Positions 26,184 to 35,227 of a stretch of DNA of 64,000 bases are shown here, piece after piece (positions within the stretch are counted from its first letter, which is position 1; the number at the start of each line of letters is the position of its first letter). The position numbers and the translations under genes are program-made. Source of the DNA: Micromonospora sp. Llam0 (lineage in GTDB: Bacteria; Actinomycetota; Actinomycetes; Mycobacteriales; Micromonosporaceae); assembly GCF_003751085.1 (NCBI RefSeq), contig NZ_RJJY01000002.1, forward strand, positions 496,001 through 560,000. The letters are read 5' to 3'. Under the pieces are notes generated by a model, which was given only the letters and a program-made list of their open reading frames with translations, was not told where the DNA came from and did no database searches.

Positions 26184-29066
26184 ATGACACAGGGCTGGGA
26201 ACAGGACGGAATCTTCGCGCCGCACCGGGTGTTGCGGACGCCACTGGGCTTCGACGAATCCCATCAGTCCGACGAGGTCGGACCGGCCGCGCTGGTCACC
26301 GTCGCGGGCCGCCCCGCCCTGGCCACTTTCGGGTTGCCGACCGCCGACGGGTCCTACTACTCCGTGGTGGATCTGGAGACCGGAGCCCGCGTTCCGGACC
26401 GGTCGGGGCTGCACGGCTCGAAGGGGCCACGCGCCGCGGCGGTGGGAATGTGCGGCGATCGGGCGGTTCTCGCCCTGCTGCTGCAGAGCCCGGCCGACGG
26501 GGACGACGGCGTACGGGTGTTGCGGTTGCGCGATGTGTGGTCGGGCGAGCCCATCGACGTGGAGTTCCCGCGGATCCGGCGCGACTGGCCGATCGCGGTC
26601 GCCACGATCGACGGCCGGGGGATCGTCGCCGCAGGTGCGACGGTGTACGACGCGCGGGACGGCAGCGTGATCGCCCAGCACGACGGCACCGGCTACGTCA
26701 AGGCGCTGGCGGAGCATCAGGGCAGGCTGCTCCAGGTCCGCTACGACGTCCTGCGTCGCGCCCACTTCCTGCAGGATGCGCTGACCGGTGCCGCCGTCGG
26801 TGAGCCGTTCGGCGGCCGGGAACTCAGCACAATCGCGACGGTGGTGGTGGACGGCCACCTCTGGGTGGTCTTTCCGGGCAGGTATGCCGACCGTCCGGGG
26901 TTGGCGTGGGACGTCACCGACGGGCGCGAGGCGGACTTGCCGCCGCTGTGGGACGCCGAGTCGGTCGGCGACCGGCCGATCGACAATCTGCGGTTGCAGG
27001 CCCAGGACGGCGACATCATCGCCCTGGTGCAGTGGGGTTATGAGGGTCGGAACGGCACCGAGGTCTGGTTGCCCGCACCGCACGGCGGGCGGCGGCTGGG
27101 CGTGGATTTCGGCAGGTCCTCCGCGCTGGCCCTGGGTGTCCTCGACGGTCGAACGGCGGCCGTGGCGGGCTACCACGGCCGCTCGTTGAAGGTGTTCGAC
27201 GTCGAAGCGGGCACCCTGGTCCCGAGTCCCTACTACGCCGGTTACGTCGAGTCCGACGCCAAAGGGCGGAACTGCTCCTTCGTCGATGTCGGCGGACGTG
27301 GTTCCCTGCTGGTGTGCGGCGCCACGGGGGTGGTGTGGGACTTCGAGTCGGGTCTGCCGGTCGGCACGGCGCCGTTCGGTGACGGCGTGCGGACGATCGC
27401 GGCCGGCGTGGTGGACGGCCGTGCGATGTTCGCCGTCCTGACCGGCGGCCGTTCGGACACCGTCCCGACGGCGTTGCGGGTGTGGGATCCACAGACCTCT
27501 CGAACGGTCTTCTACCGGGAACTCCCGGCGGAGTCGGAGCGCTTCCGCACATGGGACAACCCGATGACGTTCGTGGAGTTCGCCGGGCAGCCGACGGTGG
27601 CCCGGCGGTTCAACCGGGGTGTCGAGTTCTACGACGCCCGGACCGGCGTGCTGGTCGGAAGCATCACCGTGGAGAACATGAAGCGGATCAACGTGCTGGC
27701 GACCGGCCGGATCGGCGGTCGGACGCTGCTTGCCGCCGGTGACGCGAAGGGCCCGGTGCAGGTCTGGGATTCGTCCACCGGACGTGAGGCGGGGCCCGTG
27801 CTGCCCGGTCACCGGATCGACGACGGCCTGCCGAAGATCAACAACCAGTCGGTGTCGGCCATCGCCTTCGCGCAGGTCTCCGGTCGTCAGGTGGTGGTCA
27901 CCGGCGGCGGCGACAGGACCGTCCGGCTCTGGGACCTCGCCACCGGCGAAGCCATCGGGACCCCGTTCGCCGGTCACCCCGGCGAGATCACCGCGCTGCT
28001 GCCGACGCACTGGGATGGCCAGGCCGCGGTGATCTCGGTGGCCTCCACCGGCGCTCCGCGGATGTGGATGATGGGCGCACCTTCGGTCGACACGGGACAC
28101 ACCGGCCAGGTCACGGCCCTGACCGCCGGCACCCGAGAGGGCCGGCCCGCCTTCGCGTCCAGCTCCGCGGACGGGACGATCCGGCTGTGGGACGCGGCCA
28201 CCGGCCGGATCGTCGACTCGATCGCCGTGGGCAGGGCCCAGGTCACTGCGGTGGTCTTCGGTGGGCCGGCCCGCGACATCCTGATCGGCGTCACCGAGGA
28301 CGGGCTGGTGCAGCGCTGGGACGTGAACTCCGGTGCGGCTCTGGGCGCCCCACTGCATCGCGGCGACAAGCCGATGTACGCGGCGGACACCGTGGAGATG
28401 GACGGCCGGTCACTGGTCGGCGTGGCGGGAGCCGACCAGACGCTGCGGATCTGGGACGTGGTCACCGGCGAGCAGGTCGCCCACCTGCCGGTCGGCCGGT
28501 TCGTCGGGTCGGTCGCGCTGGCCGCGGCCGGCGGGCGACTGCTGGCGTTCGTGCACGGTGGCACGGCGGACGACGAGAGATGCGCGGGGGACTCCGTGGC
28601 AGCGCTGTGGGACGTGTCGGCCGGACAGCCCATCGGCAAGCCGATCCATCTCAGCGAGGGCGGCGAGGTGGCCGCCCTCGGGGTGAGGAACGGCAGAGTG
28701 GTCAGGATGCACGGTCTCGACGCCGATGCCGAGGACTACTCGTACCACGGACCGAGCGAGGACGACCTGGAACTCCGCGATGCCCTCACCGGTGACCTGA
28801 TCGCCGCGTTCAAACAGCACGGCCACGGCCACGGCCGCAGCGGCGCGGTGGTGATGGTCGAGGCCGCCGGCCGTACCCTGATCGTCGCCGGTTTTGCGAA
28901 CGGCGTCGCCCTTCTCGACAATGAGTTGCGAGAGGTCAGCGAGCACTACCGCGAACACAAGACCAGCATGGTCAACTGCGTCGCCGCGACCGAGGTCGAC
29001 GGCGACCTGGTGGTGGCTTCCAGCGACGACGCCAACGCGGTGCACATCTGGAGACCGTTCTGCTAG
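26184..29066 (+). CDS. WD40 repeat protein, stand-alone
   Basis: This 960-aa protein is built of WD40 blades. Typical ones are VVVTGGGDRTVRLWDLATG, PAFASSSADGTIRLWDAATG and QTLRIWDVVTGEQVAHLP. The C-terminus ends DDANAVHIWRPF. No kinase, protease or NTPase domain precedes the repeats and there is no signal peptide, so it is probably a cytoplasmic scaffold or sensor. Such WD40 arrays are often fused to STAND NTPases in actinomycetes; here the array is free. GGAGAGG precedes ATG 26184. Its partner is unknown. Confidence 0.88.
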   Translation: MTQGWEQDGIFAPHRVLRTPLGFDESHQSDEVGPAALVTVAGRPALATFGLPTADGSYYSVVDLETGARVPDRSGLHGSKGPRAAAVGMCGDRAVLALLLQSPADGDDGVRVLRLRDVWSGEPIDVEFPRIRRDWPIAVATIDGRGIVAAGATVYDARDGSVIAQHDGTGYVKALAEHQGRLLQVRYDVLRRAHFLQDALTGAAVGEPFGGRELSTIATVVVDGHLWVVFPGRYADRPGLAWDVTDGREADLPPLWDAESVGDRPIDNLRLQAQDGDIIALVQWGYEGRNGTEVWLPAPHGGRRLGVDFGRSSALALGVLDGRTAAVAGYHGRSLKVFDVEAGTLVPSPYYAGYVESDAKGRNCSFVDVGGRGSLLVCGATGVVWDFESGLPVGTAPFGDGVRTIAAGVVDGRAMFAVLTGGRSDTVPTALRVWDPQTSRTVFYRELPAESERFRTWDNPMTFVEFAGQPTVARRFNRGVEFYDARTGVLVGSITVENMKRINVLATGRIGGRTLLAAGDAKGPVQVWDSSTGREAGPVLPGHRIDDGLPKINNQSVSAIAFAQVSGRQVVVTGGGDRTVRLWDLATGEAIGTPFAGHPGEITALLPTHWDGQAAVISVASTGAPRMWMMGAPSVDTGHTGQVTALTAGTREGRPAFASSSADGTIRLWDAATGRIVDSIAVGRAQVTAVVFGGPARDILIGVTEDGLVQRWDVNSGAALGAPLHRGDKPMYAADTVEMDGRSLVGVAGADQTLRIWDVVTGEQVAHLPVGRFVGSVALAAAGGRLLAFVHGGTADDERCAGDSVAALWDVSAGQPIGKPIHLSEGGEVAALGVRNGRVVRMHGLDADAEDYSYHGPSEDDLELRDALTGDLIAAFKQHGHGHGRSGAVVMVEAAGRTLIVAGFANGVALLDNELREVSEHYREHKTSMVNCVAATEVDGDLVVASSDDANAVHIWRPFC

Positions 29067-29249
29067 CTGACGGACGCCGTCCGCAGTCATATCTCCCCGC
29101 GCCAGCCCGCCCGGATGATCCTCACCAGACCCGCCAATCCCAAGCCAGAACTCGAGATCTGCCGGCGTGGCTCACCGCCCTGCCCCGAGCCACGCAGACA
29201 AGCCGACGAACATCAACCTTTCAAGCTCTGTAGCGGAACCTGCTGTCGG

Positions 29250-30086
29250 TCAGCAAGACACTCCGGTGACGCGCAGCAGGTCGAGCTTGTCGGCGTCCGG
29301 GGAGCCGGCGGGTGCCGTGTACACCACGATGCGCAGGTCGCAGCCGTGCGCGGTCAACACGTCGCAGTCCAGCGTCACCGGCCCGACGACCGGGTGCGCG
29401 ATCGTCTTGCGTTCGCTGGCGTGCGCGGCGACCGCCCCTGAGTCCCAGAGTGCGGCAAACTCCTGGCTGGCGGTATGCAGCGACGCGATCAGCGCCGCCA
29501 GCCGGCGGTCGTTCGGGTACGCGGCGGCGGTGGCCCGCAGGTCGGCGACGAATGCGGCCGGCAGCGCCTCGGAGACCCCGGCAGGGGTGACGCGCGGCCA
29601 CGCGGGCGACTCGCCGGGGGTGAACAGCACCCGCAGCAGGTTGCGCTCCTCCGGGGGTACGGCGGCCGGGTCGCCGAACAGCGAGGCCCACAGCGGGGTC
29701 CAGGTGAGCAGGGTCCAGTCGGCCGAGAACACAGCGAGGGGGACGTCGCCCAGCCGGGCGGCGACACGGGCCACGCCGGGCGGGATGTGGGTGCCGACGT
29801 GGCCGGCGGCGGGCGGGAGCAGCCCGGCCGTACGGTACAGGTGGTCACGTTCGGCGTCGGTGAGCTGCAGCGCGCGGGCCAGGGCCGCGACGACCTGTGG
29901 GGACGGGTGACGGGCGCGGCCCTGCTCCAGCCGTACCACGTAGTCGACCGACAGGCCGGCGAGCGACGCCAACTCCTCGCGACGCAGCCCGGCTGCCCGG
30001 CGGCGGGCGGTCGCCGGCAGGCCGGTGTCGGCGACGGAGAGCCGGCCCCGCCAGGTTTTCACGGCGGCACCGAAGGCGCTGGTCAC
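29250..30086 (-). CDS. XRE family HTH regulator with MmyB-like ligand domain
   Basis: This 278-aa regulator has an N-terminal HTH (RRAAGLRREELASLAGLSVDY, VVRLEQGRARHPSPQVVAAL). An MmyB-like PAS-type domain follows (DWTLLTWTPLWASLFGDP, RNLLRVLFTP, DCDVLTAHGCDLRIVVYTA). Members bind fatty-acid-like ligands. The gene is divergent from a short-chain dehydrogenase gene, the commonest arrangement for this family, so it probably regulates that gene. Confidence 0.93.
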   Translation of the reverse strand: MTSAFGAAVKTWRGRLSVADTGLPATARRRAAGLRREELASLAGLSVDYVVRLEQGRARHPSPQVVAALARALQLTDAERDHLYRTAGLLPPAAGHVGTHIPPGVARVAARLGDVPLAVFSADWTLLTWTPLWASLFGDPAAVPPEERNLLRVLFTPGESPAWPRVTPAGVSEALPAAFVADLRATAAAYPNDRRLAALIASLHTASQEFAALWDSGAVAAHASERKTIAHPVVGPVTLDCDVLTAHGCDLRIVVYTAPAGSPDADKLDLLRVTGVSC

Positions 30087-30183
30087 CTCACCAGTATCCC
30101 GGCCGGCGCAGGGCTGTTCCTGGTACCGCTGGTCCTACCGTCGCACCGGGTGCTGGCTGCGCATCGCGGCGGCGGCGACAGTC

Positions 30184-31062
30184 ATGGGTATGGACGAGAC
30201 AATGCTGATGACCGGCGCGAGCCGGGGAATCGGGTGGCACGCGGCGATCGCGATGCTCGCGGCCAACCCGGAGCTGCGGATGTTCGTGACCGACCGCACC
30301 GGCGGGCTGGCCGAGGCGCTGCGCGACAAGAGCGGAAACCCGCAGGTGTACGGCGTACCCGCTGATCTGTCGTCGTTGGACTCGGTGCGCGCCGCCGCCG
30401 ACCACGTGCTGGAGCGGGCCCGGGTGACGTCGTTCGTCGGCAACGCGGGGCTGCAGGTGACCAGCGGTGCCCGGCGCAGCGCCGACGGGTTCGAGGTGAC
30501 GTTCGCGGTCAACGTGCTCGCCAACCACCTGCTGCTGCGGCTGCTCGGCGACCAGTTGCGGCGGGTGGTGATCACCGGCTCGGACACCCACTTCGGCGAC
30601 CTGCGGCACAACCTGGGACTCGTACCTGCGCCACGGTGGCGGCCCCCGACGGAGCTGGCCCGCCCCGACCAGCCGGACACGGCGGTCGCCGGGCGGACCG
30701 CGTACTCGACGAGCAAGCTCGCCGTCGTCTATCTGGTGCACGAGTGGGCGCGGCGGCTGCCCGACGCCGAGGTGTACAGCTGGAATCCGGGTTTCGTGCC
30801 GGGCACCGGGCTGGCCCGCGACTCCGGTCCGGTCGTGCGGTTCGTGGCCGCCCGGGTGTTGCCGCTGCTCACCCTGACACCGCTGTCGGTGGGCCCGCGT
30901 ACGGCCGGCAGCCACCTGGCGCGGGTGGCGACCGGCCCGGCCGTGGCACCGAGCGGGTCGTACGTGAACCTCGGGCAGGCCGAGCGCTCGTCGGACGCCT
31001 CCTACGATCCGGCGCGGGAGCGCGAACTGTTCGCCGCCGCCGACGCCCTCACCGCTACCTGA
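30184..31062 (+). CDS. Short-chain dehydrogenase/reductase
   Basis: This 292-aa SDR has the cofactor motif TGASRGIGWHA near the N-terminus, the FVGNAGLQV structural motif, and the catalytic Tyr/Lys in AYSTSKLAVVYL. A catalytic Ser candidate lies in ITGSDTH. ATG 30184 or 30190 are both possible. The substrate is unknown; the divergent XRE/MmyB regulator suggests inducible expression. Confidence 0.9.
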   Translation: MGMDETMLMTGASRGIGWHAAIAMLAANPELRMFVTDRTGGLAEALRDKSGNPQVYGVPADLSSLDSVRAAADHVLERARVTSFVGNAGLQVTSGARRSADGFEVTFAVNVLANHLLLRLLGDQLRRVVITGSDTHFGDLRHNLGLVPAPRWRPPTELARPDQPDTAVAGRTAYSTSKLAVVYLVHEWARRLPDAEVYSWNPGFVPGTGLARDSGPVVRFVAARVLPLLTLTPLSVGPRTAGSHLARVATGPAVAPSGSYVNLGQAERSSDASYDPARERELFAAADALTAT

Positions 31063-31093
31063 CGACGGCGGGTGCGGGCACTATCGTGCTGGG

Positions 31094-31591
31094 GTGCGTA
31101 TCCGATTCGACGTCCCCGCAGATCCCGACTACCCGGGCCGGGTGGCCGCCGCGCTCAGCCGGGTGCGGCTGGCCAAGTTCGGCTACATCGGCGCGGCGCT
31201 GGCGGTGACCGGGGCGGCCGGCTTCGTCGCCGCGCGGGAGTACGGCTGGGGCGAGCAGTTTTCGCTGCTGTGGATGTCGATGGTCACCGCCGGGGTGTTG
31301 TCGATGCTGTACGGGCCGTGGGTGCGCTCGCGCGCCCGGCGCCGGTCCGGCGAGTACGCGGTCGACGGCGGCTACGACATCACCGACGACACCATCACGA
31401 TGCGCAGCGGTACGGAGTTCAGCGATATCACCTGGGACGGGGTCAGCCAGGTGCGCGACACCCCCGGCTTCTGGATCGTGTACGTCGGCCGGATGCCGGC
31501 GACCGTGCTCCCCCGCGAGTTGATGTCCGCCGACGACATCGAGACGTTGCGGGACTTCATGGTCGATCGCGGCCTGCTCCAGGCGGGGTGA
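31094..31591 (+). CDS. YcxB-like membrane protein
   Basis: This 165-aa protein has two transmembrane segments (about residues 32-50 and 60-78), followed by a small soluble domain: YDITDDTITMRSGTEFSDITW, then GFWIVYVGRMPATVLPREL. This is the YcxB-like C-terminal pattern. The start is GTG 31094. Function is not known. Confidence 0.72.
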   Translation: MRIRFDVPADPDYPGRVAAALSRVRLAKFGYIGAALAVTGAAGFVAAREYGWGEQFSLLWMSMVTAGVLSMLYGPWVRSRARRRSGEYAVDGGYDITDDTITMRSGTEFSDITWDGVSQVRDTPGFWIVYVGRMPATVLPRELMSADDIETLRDFMVDRGLLQAG

Positions 31592-31623
31592 AGCCGGTCT
31601 CGGCCGGACCGCTCGACGAGCTC

Positions 31624-32571
31624 TCAGCCGTACCGTTGGACGAGCGCGGTGCCGATCGTGGCCAACTGGTCCCGCACACCCACGGGGCCGGTCACCTCGA
31701 GCCATTCGACCAGCCAGGCGAGCTCGCCGGCGAGCGAGTACTCGCTGTAGCCACGGATCACGACCTCGATGCGGCCGTCGGCCGTGGGGCCGCCCACCTC
31801 GAGCCGGTCGCCGAGCGCCATCCGGAGCTTGCCGATCCCGTCGGGCGCGCAGACCGCCTGGATCTCGACGGGCATTCGGCTGCGGTCGACCTCGTCGGCG
31901 ATCTCCCGCCAGCTCTCGGCAAGGTCGAAGTCCGCCGGCCGGTGCACCGGATCGTCGGTCGGGTCGACGGACGACACCCGGTCGATCCGGAAGGTCCGCC
32001 GCCCGGCTTCGGTGGTGGCGACGAGGTACCACCACGGGCGCTTGGCGACGATGCCGAGCGGGTGAACGGTCCGCTCGGTCACGGTGCCGGTGCTGTCGAC
32101 GTAGCCGAGCCGCACCTGGACGCCCCGGATCACCGCGTCCTGGAGTTCGTCGAGCAAGCGCGGCGGCGGGCGGTCGACCCGGTTCGTCCCCCATCGTTGC
32201 GGGTCGGTGACGATCGACGACGCCGCTGCCTCGGCCTGCACCCGGAAGGGCTCCGGCAGGGCGCGGACGAGCTTGCGCAGCGCTGATCGCACGGCCGGCG
32301 TCGTGGCCGAGGCCGGGCCGGCGACCAGGAACAGGGCGCGGGCCTCACTCGCGGTCAACCCGGACAGGTCGGTACGGGCACCGCCCACGAGCCGCCAGCC
32401 GCCGCCTCGGCCCTGCGTGGAGTACACCGGCACCCCGGCCATGGCCAGGGCGTCCAGGTCGCGGCGGGCGGTGCGCTCGGAGACCTCCAGCTCGCGGGCG
32501 ACCTCCGCCGCCGTCACCTGCTCGCGCTGCTGCAGGAGCAGGAGGATGGCCACCAGCCGGTCGGTTCGCAT
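31624..32571 (-). CDS. YafY-type HTH/WYL transcriptional regulator
   Basis: This 315-aa regulator has an N-terminal HTH: MRTDRLVAILLLLQQREQ, VTAAEVARELEVSERTARRD. A WYL domain reads RPWWYLVATTEAGRRTFRID and a C-terminal WCX region follows. The frame stays open far upstream on this strand, but ATG 32571 begins the domain exactly. It faces an epoxide hydrolase gene across a 25-bp palindromic site, its likely operator. Confidence 0.93.
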   Translation of the reverse strand: MRTDRLVAILLLLQQREQVTAAEVARELEVSERTARRDLDALAMAGVPVYSTQGRGGGWRLVGGARTDLSGLTASEARALFLVAGPASATTPAVRSALRKLVRALPEPFRVQAEAAASSIVTDPQRWGTNRVDRPPPRLLDELQDAVIRGVQVRLGYVDSTGTVTERTVHPLGIVAKRPWWYLVATTEAGRRTFRIDRVSSVDPTDDPVHRPADFDLAESWREIADEVDRSRMPVEIQAVCAPDGIGKLRMALGDRLEVGGPTADGRIEVVIRGYSEYSLAGELAWLVEWLEVTGPVGVRDQLATIGTALVQRYG

Positions 32572-32590
32572 GCCGCCAAGATTGTCAGCT

Positions 32591-32615
32591 AAACCGGTCA
32601 TGAGGTGACCGGTTT
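32591..32615. promoter_or_regulatory. Palindromic operator between WYL regulator and epoxide hydrolase
   Basis: Perfect 10-bp arms AAACCGGTCA and TGACCGGTTT flank a 5-bp spacer, the strongest simple palindrome in the window. The site lies 20 bp from each start codon, so occupancy would block both genes. Confidence 0.8.
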
Positions 32616-32634
32616 TGGTCGGCAGGATGGCGAC

Positions 32635-33579
32635 ATGAATTTCCCCGAGCCCAGCATTGTCCCCGTCAACGGCGTCAAGCTCGAAGTCTTCGAAGCCGGC
32701 CGACAGAATGCCGGCAACCCGATCGTGCTCTGTCACGGCTGGCCGGAGCATGCCTTCTCCTGGCGTCACCAGGTGCCGGCCTTGGCGGCGGCGGGCTACC
32801 ACGTCATCGTCCCGAACCAGCGGGGCTACGGCAATTCGTCGCGCCCGACCGAGGTGACCGACTACGACATCGCACACCTGTCGGGTGATCTCGTCGCACT
32901 GCTCGATCACTACGGGTACGAGGACGCCACTTTCGTCGGTCACGACTGGGGTGCGATGGTCGTCTGGGGGCTGACCCTGCTGCATCCGGACCGGGTGAAC
33001 AAGGTGATCAACCTGAGCCTGCCGTACCAGGAGCGCGGCGAAACACCCTGGATCGAGCTGATGGAAGCCATCCTCGGCGGCGACTTCTACTTCGTCCACT
33101 TCAACCGACAGCCAGGTGTCGCGGACGCCGTGTTCGACGAGAACACCTTCCAGTTCCTGCGCAACCTGTACCGGAAGAACGTGCCTCTCATGGAGCCCCA
33201 GCCGGGGATGGCGTTCATCGACCTGGCCCGGGCGCAAGCGCCACTCGGTGAGCCCGTGATGAGCGACAGCGAACTGGCCGTCTTCGTCGCTGCCTTCGAG
33301 TCGACCGGGTTCACCGGCAGCATCAACTGGTACCGGAACCTCGACCGCAACTGGCACCTGCTGGCAGACGTCGACCCGGTCATCCAGCAGCCCACGCTGA
33401 TGATCTACGGCGACCGGGACCTGATCGCGAAGTCCGACAGGCTGGCAGACTTCGTGCCCAACGTGGACGTGGTCACCCTGGACTGCGGTCACTGGATCCA
33501 GCAGGAGAAGCCGGAGGAAACAACCCGAGCGATCCTGAATTGGCTGGAACAGCAGGAAGCCACCGTCCGAGCCCGTTGA
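32635..33579 (+). CDS. Epoxide hydrolase-like alpha/beta hydrolase
   Basis: This 314-aa hydrolase has HGWPEHAFSW (oxyanion HGxP), PNQRGYGNSS, nucleophile GHDWGAMV (Asp rather than Ser), and a late catalytic His in DCGHWIQQEKPEE. An Asp nucleophile with HGWP is characteristic of epoxide hydrolases; haloalkane dehalogenase is the nearest alternative. ATG 32635 follows AGGA; a GTG at 32605 lies inside the operator and is rejected. Expression is probably controlled by the divergent WYL protein. Confidence 0.88.
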   Translation: MNFPEPSIVPVNGVKLEVFEAGRQNAGNPIVLCHGWPEHAFSWRHQVPALAAAGYHVIVPNQRGYGNSSRPTEVTDYDIAHLSGDLVALLDHYGYEDATFVGHDWGAMVVWGLTLLHPDRVNKVINLSLPYQERGETPWIELMEAILGGDFYFVHFNRQPGVADAVFDENTFQFLRNLYRKNVPLMEPQPGMAFIDLARAQAPLGEPVMSDSELAVFVAAFESTGFTGSINWYRNLDRNWHLLADVDPVIQQPTLMIYGDRDLIAKSDRLADFVPNVDVVTLDCGHWIQQEKPEETTRAILNWLEQQEATVRAR

Positions 33580-33602
33580 CCCCGCTCGTGCCACTGTCCA
33601 CG

Positions 33603-34083
33603 TCAGGCAAGGCGGATACGCGCAGCGCCGGTCTGCTCTAGCTCGACCCGGCGCTGCGTCGTCTGGTTCCGCCGTACAGGTGTGCACGCGGTGGTCGATG
33701 TCGCGGTCCGGCTGCCCCTGCACGAACCGGTCGTCACTCGCCGGGCCGTGGCTGACGTGCACCAGCCAGTCCTCGTAGTACCAACTCGGGTTGCAGGAGC
33801 AGCCGGTGAACGAGCCGGGCAGCCGGTCGACGGTGACCGTGTCGCCGTCCCGACCGAGCCACAGACCGATGCTGCGGGCCTGCTTGACGCGGCCGTGCAG
33901 CACCTCGTCATGGGGTTCGTAACCGACCGCCTCGTCGGCCAGGACCTCGTGGATGACTACATCGCTTGCCGGTAACGATCGGGGCAGGGCCACCGCCTGG
34001 TCAAGGCCACGACGGGCGTTCGCCGCCGACGCGCCACGTGCCGCGGCCGTCCACCGCACCCTGACCCGCTGGATGACGATCAC
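33603..34083 (-). pseudogene. Probable hypothetical gene with disrupted 3' end
   Basis: From GTG 34083 (GGAGG 11 nt upstream) the minus strand reads VVIHEVLADEAVGYEPHDEV, then LPGSFTGCSCNPSWYYEDWL and VHVSHGPASDDRFVQG with strong G/C third positions. That frame then has no stop before the epoxide hydrolase antisense. A neighbouring frame ends ELEQTGAARIRLA at 33603, so a frameshift near 33670 would give a sensible C-terminus of about 160 aa. No family is recognised. It may be a broken gene or a sequencing error. Confidence 0.4.
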
Positions 34084-34405
34084 GGCCCAGTTTCCCTCCA
34101 CCGCGCTCCACCCACCAGCGAGTATCCGATGCCGGCACCGAGACCGTCTGTCCGGCGAAGCTGAGGTCGTCGCGGGCACGGTCCATCCTCCGAAACCTCC
34201 ATCTGCCGAACCAGCGGCCGTCCGACCCGATCTCCGTCAAATTGGTCGCCGGGGTCGCCGCCGTCCCGCCGGCCAAAGCGCACCTGCTGATCGTCCTCCG
34301 TCGAGGTGAGGCCTACGCACGTCAAAATCGCGAGGTGAGGTATCTGAGCCTCACCTCGATGTCGCAGTCCCGGCCACCTGCCTTGGCCGGGGAGCATTGC
34401 CCATA

Positions 34406-35029
34406 TCAGCGTCGGGTTACGCCAGCGGGCCCGGCAGACAGGTTGTGGGGTGCCGTGGTGGGGTAGCTGTTCTGGAAGGCGAGCCGCTGGTCGGCGTCCG
34501 CAGCGATGCTGTCGAGGCGATCATCGAGGTTGACGAATGCCTGCCAGGGTTCCTGCCCGGAGGCGGCAGCGAGGCGGTCGACGACGAGTTGTTCGAGATC
34601 GACGACTCGCTTGGCCTTCCAGATCTTGTCGGCGAGGCTGACGAGCAGGTCTTCGCACTCGATGCCGGGCGACCGCCAATTGGCGTGCGTCGCGGCGAAG
34701 CGTGCCAGGTACGGGTCGATGCCGGCGTCGAGCAGGAGCTGTTGACCGGCCGGCTCGTGCTGCGAACCCGGCCCGGACAACTCCGCCACGTGGACGGTCT
34801 TGCCGATGTCGTGGGTGGCGGCGCCGAAGAGTACGGCGTCGCGGTCGATCACCAGGGCCGGGTAGTGGACTGTCAGCCAGTCCGTGAGCTGGACGGCGAC
34901 GTCGTGCACGGCGCGCAGATGCGCGGCCAGCCGTGGCGGCGCGTCGAGCCGCAGGAGAAGGTCGCCGACCTGGTCCGGTAGCGGCCTCAGCGGCGGATCA
35001 TCCAAGGCATGGCGCGGTGTCAAAGACAT
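34406..35029 (-). CDS. HD domain phosphohydrolase
   Basis: This 207-aa protein has a short HD-domain pattern: AAHLRAVHDVAVQLTDWL, then the metal-binding doublet in FGAATHDIGKTVHVAEL, and later LVSLADKIWKAKRV supplying the final Asp. HD proteins hydrolyse phosphate esters such as nucleotides; this branch has no assigned substrate. ATG 35029 follows a GGAG; upstream codons are non-conserved in appearance. Confidence 0.82.
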   Translation of the reverse strand: MSLTPRHALDDPPLRPLPDQVGDLLLRLDAPPRLAAHLRAVHDVAVQLTDWLTVHYPALVIDRDAVLFGAATHDIGKTVHVAELSGPGSQHEPAGQQLLLDAGIDPYLARFAATHANWRSPGIECEDLLVSLADKIWKAKRVVDLEQLVVDRLAAASGQEPWQAFVNLDDRLDSIAADADQRLAFQNSYPTTAPHNLSAGPAGVTRR

Positions 35030-35227
35030 GCATGCTCCGTCCTGCTCGGCCTGCAATCGTAGTGCGCGATCAGCGTCCTCTCCGTCGGCCAGCCTCGCTC
35101 ATCCGCGTTACCTGCCGTCCTCCCACTGCGCGGCCGCCCACGCTGCTTGGCCGGCATCACGACAGCATCCCTGCCGCCGGACCGGCACCATGATCGGGGC
35201 CGCAGCAGATGGCTCCGAGGCTGGATC

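Noticed and set aside
26145..28358. Long minus-strand open frame antisense to the WD40 gene
   Set aside because: It is rich in Arg, Gly, His and Pro with no domain, and mirrors the third-position bias of the WD40 gene; a shadow frame.
31624..34179. Single 850-residue minus-strand frame
   Set aside because: It joins the WYL regulator, the antisense of the epoxide hydrolase and a separate upstream gene; the operator and domain start show the regulator begins at 32571.
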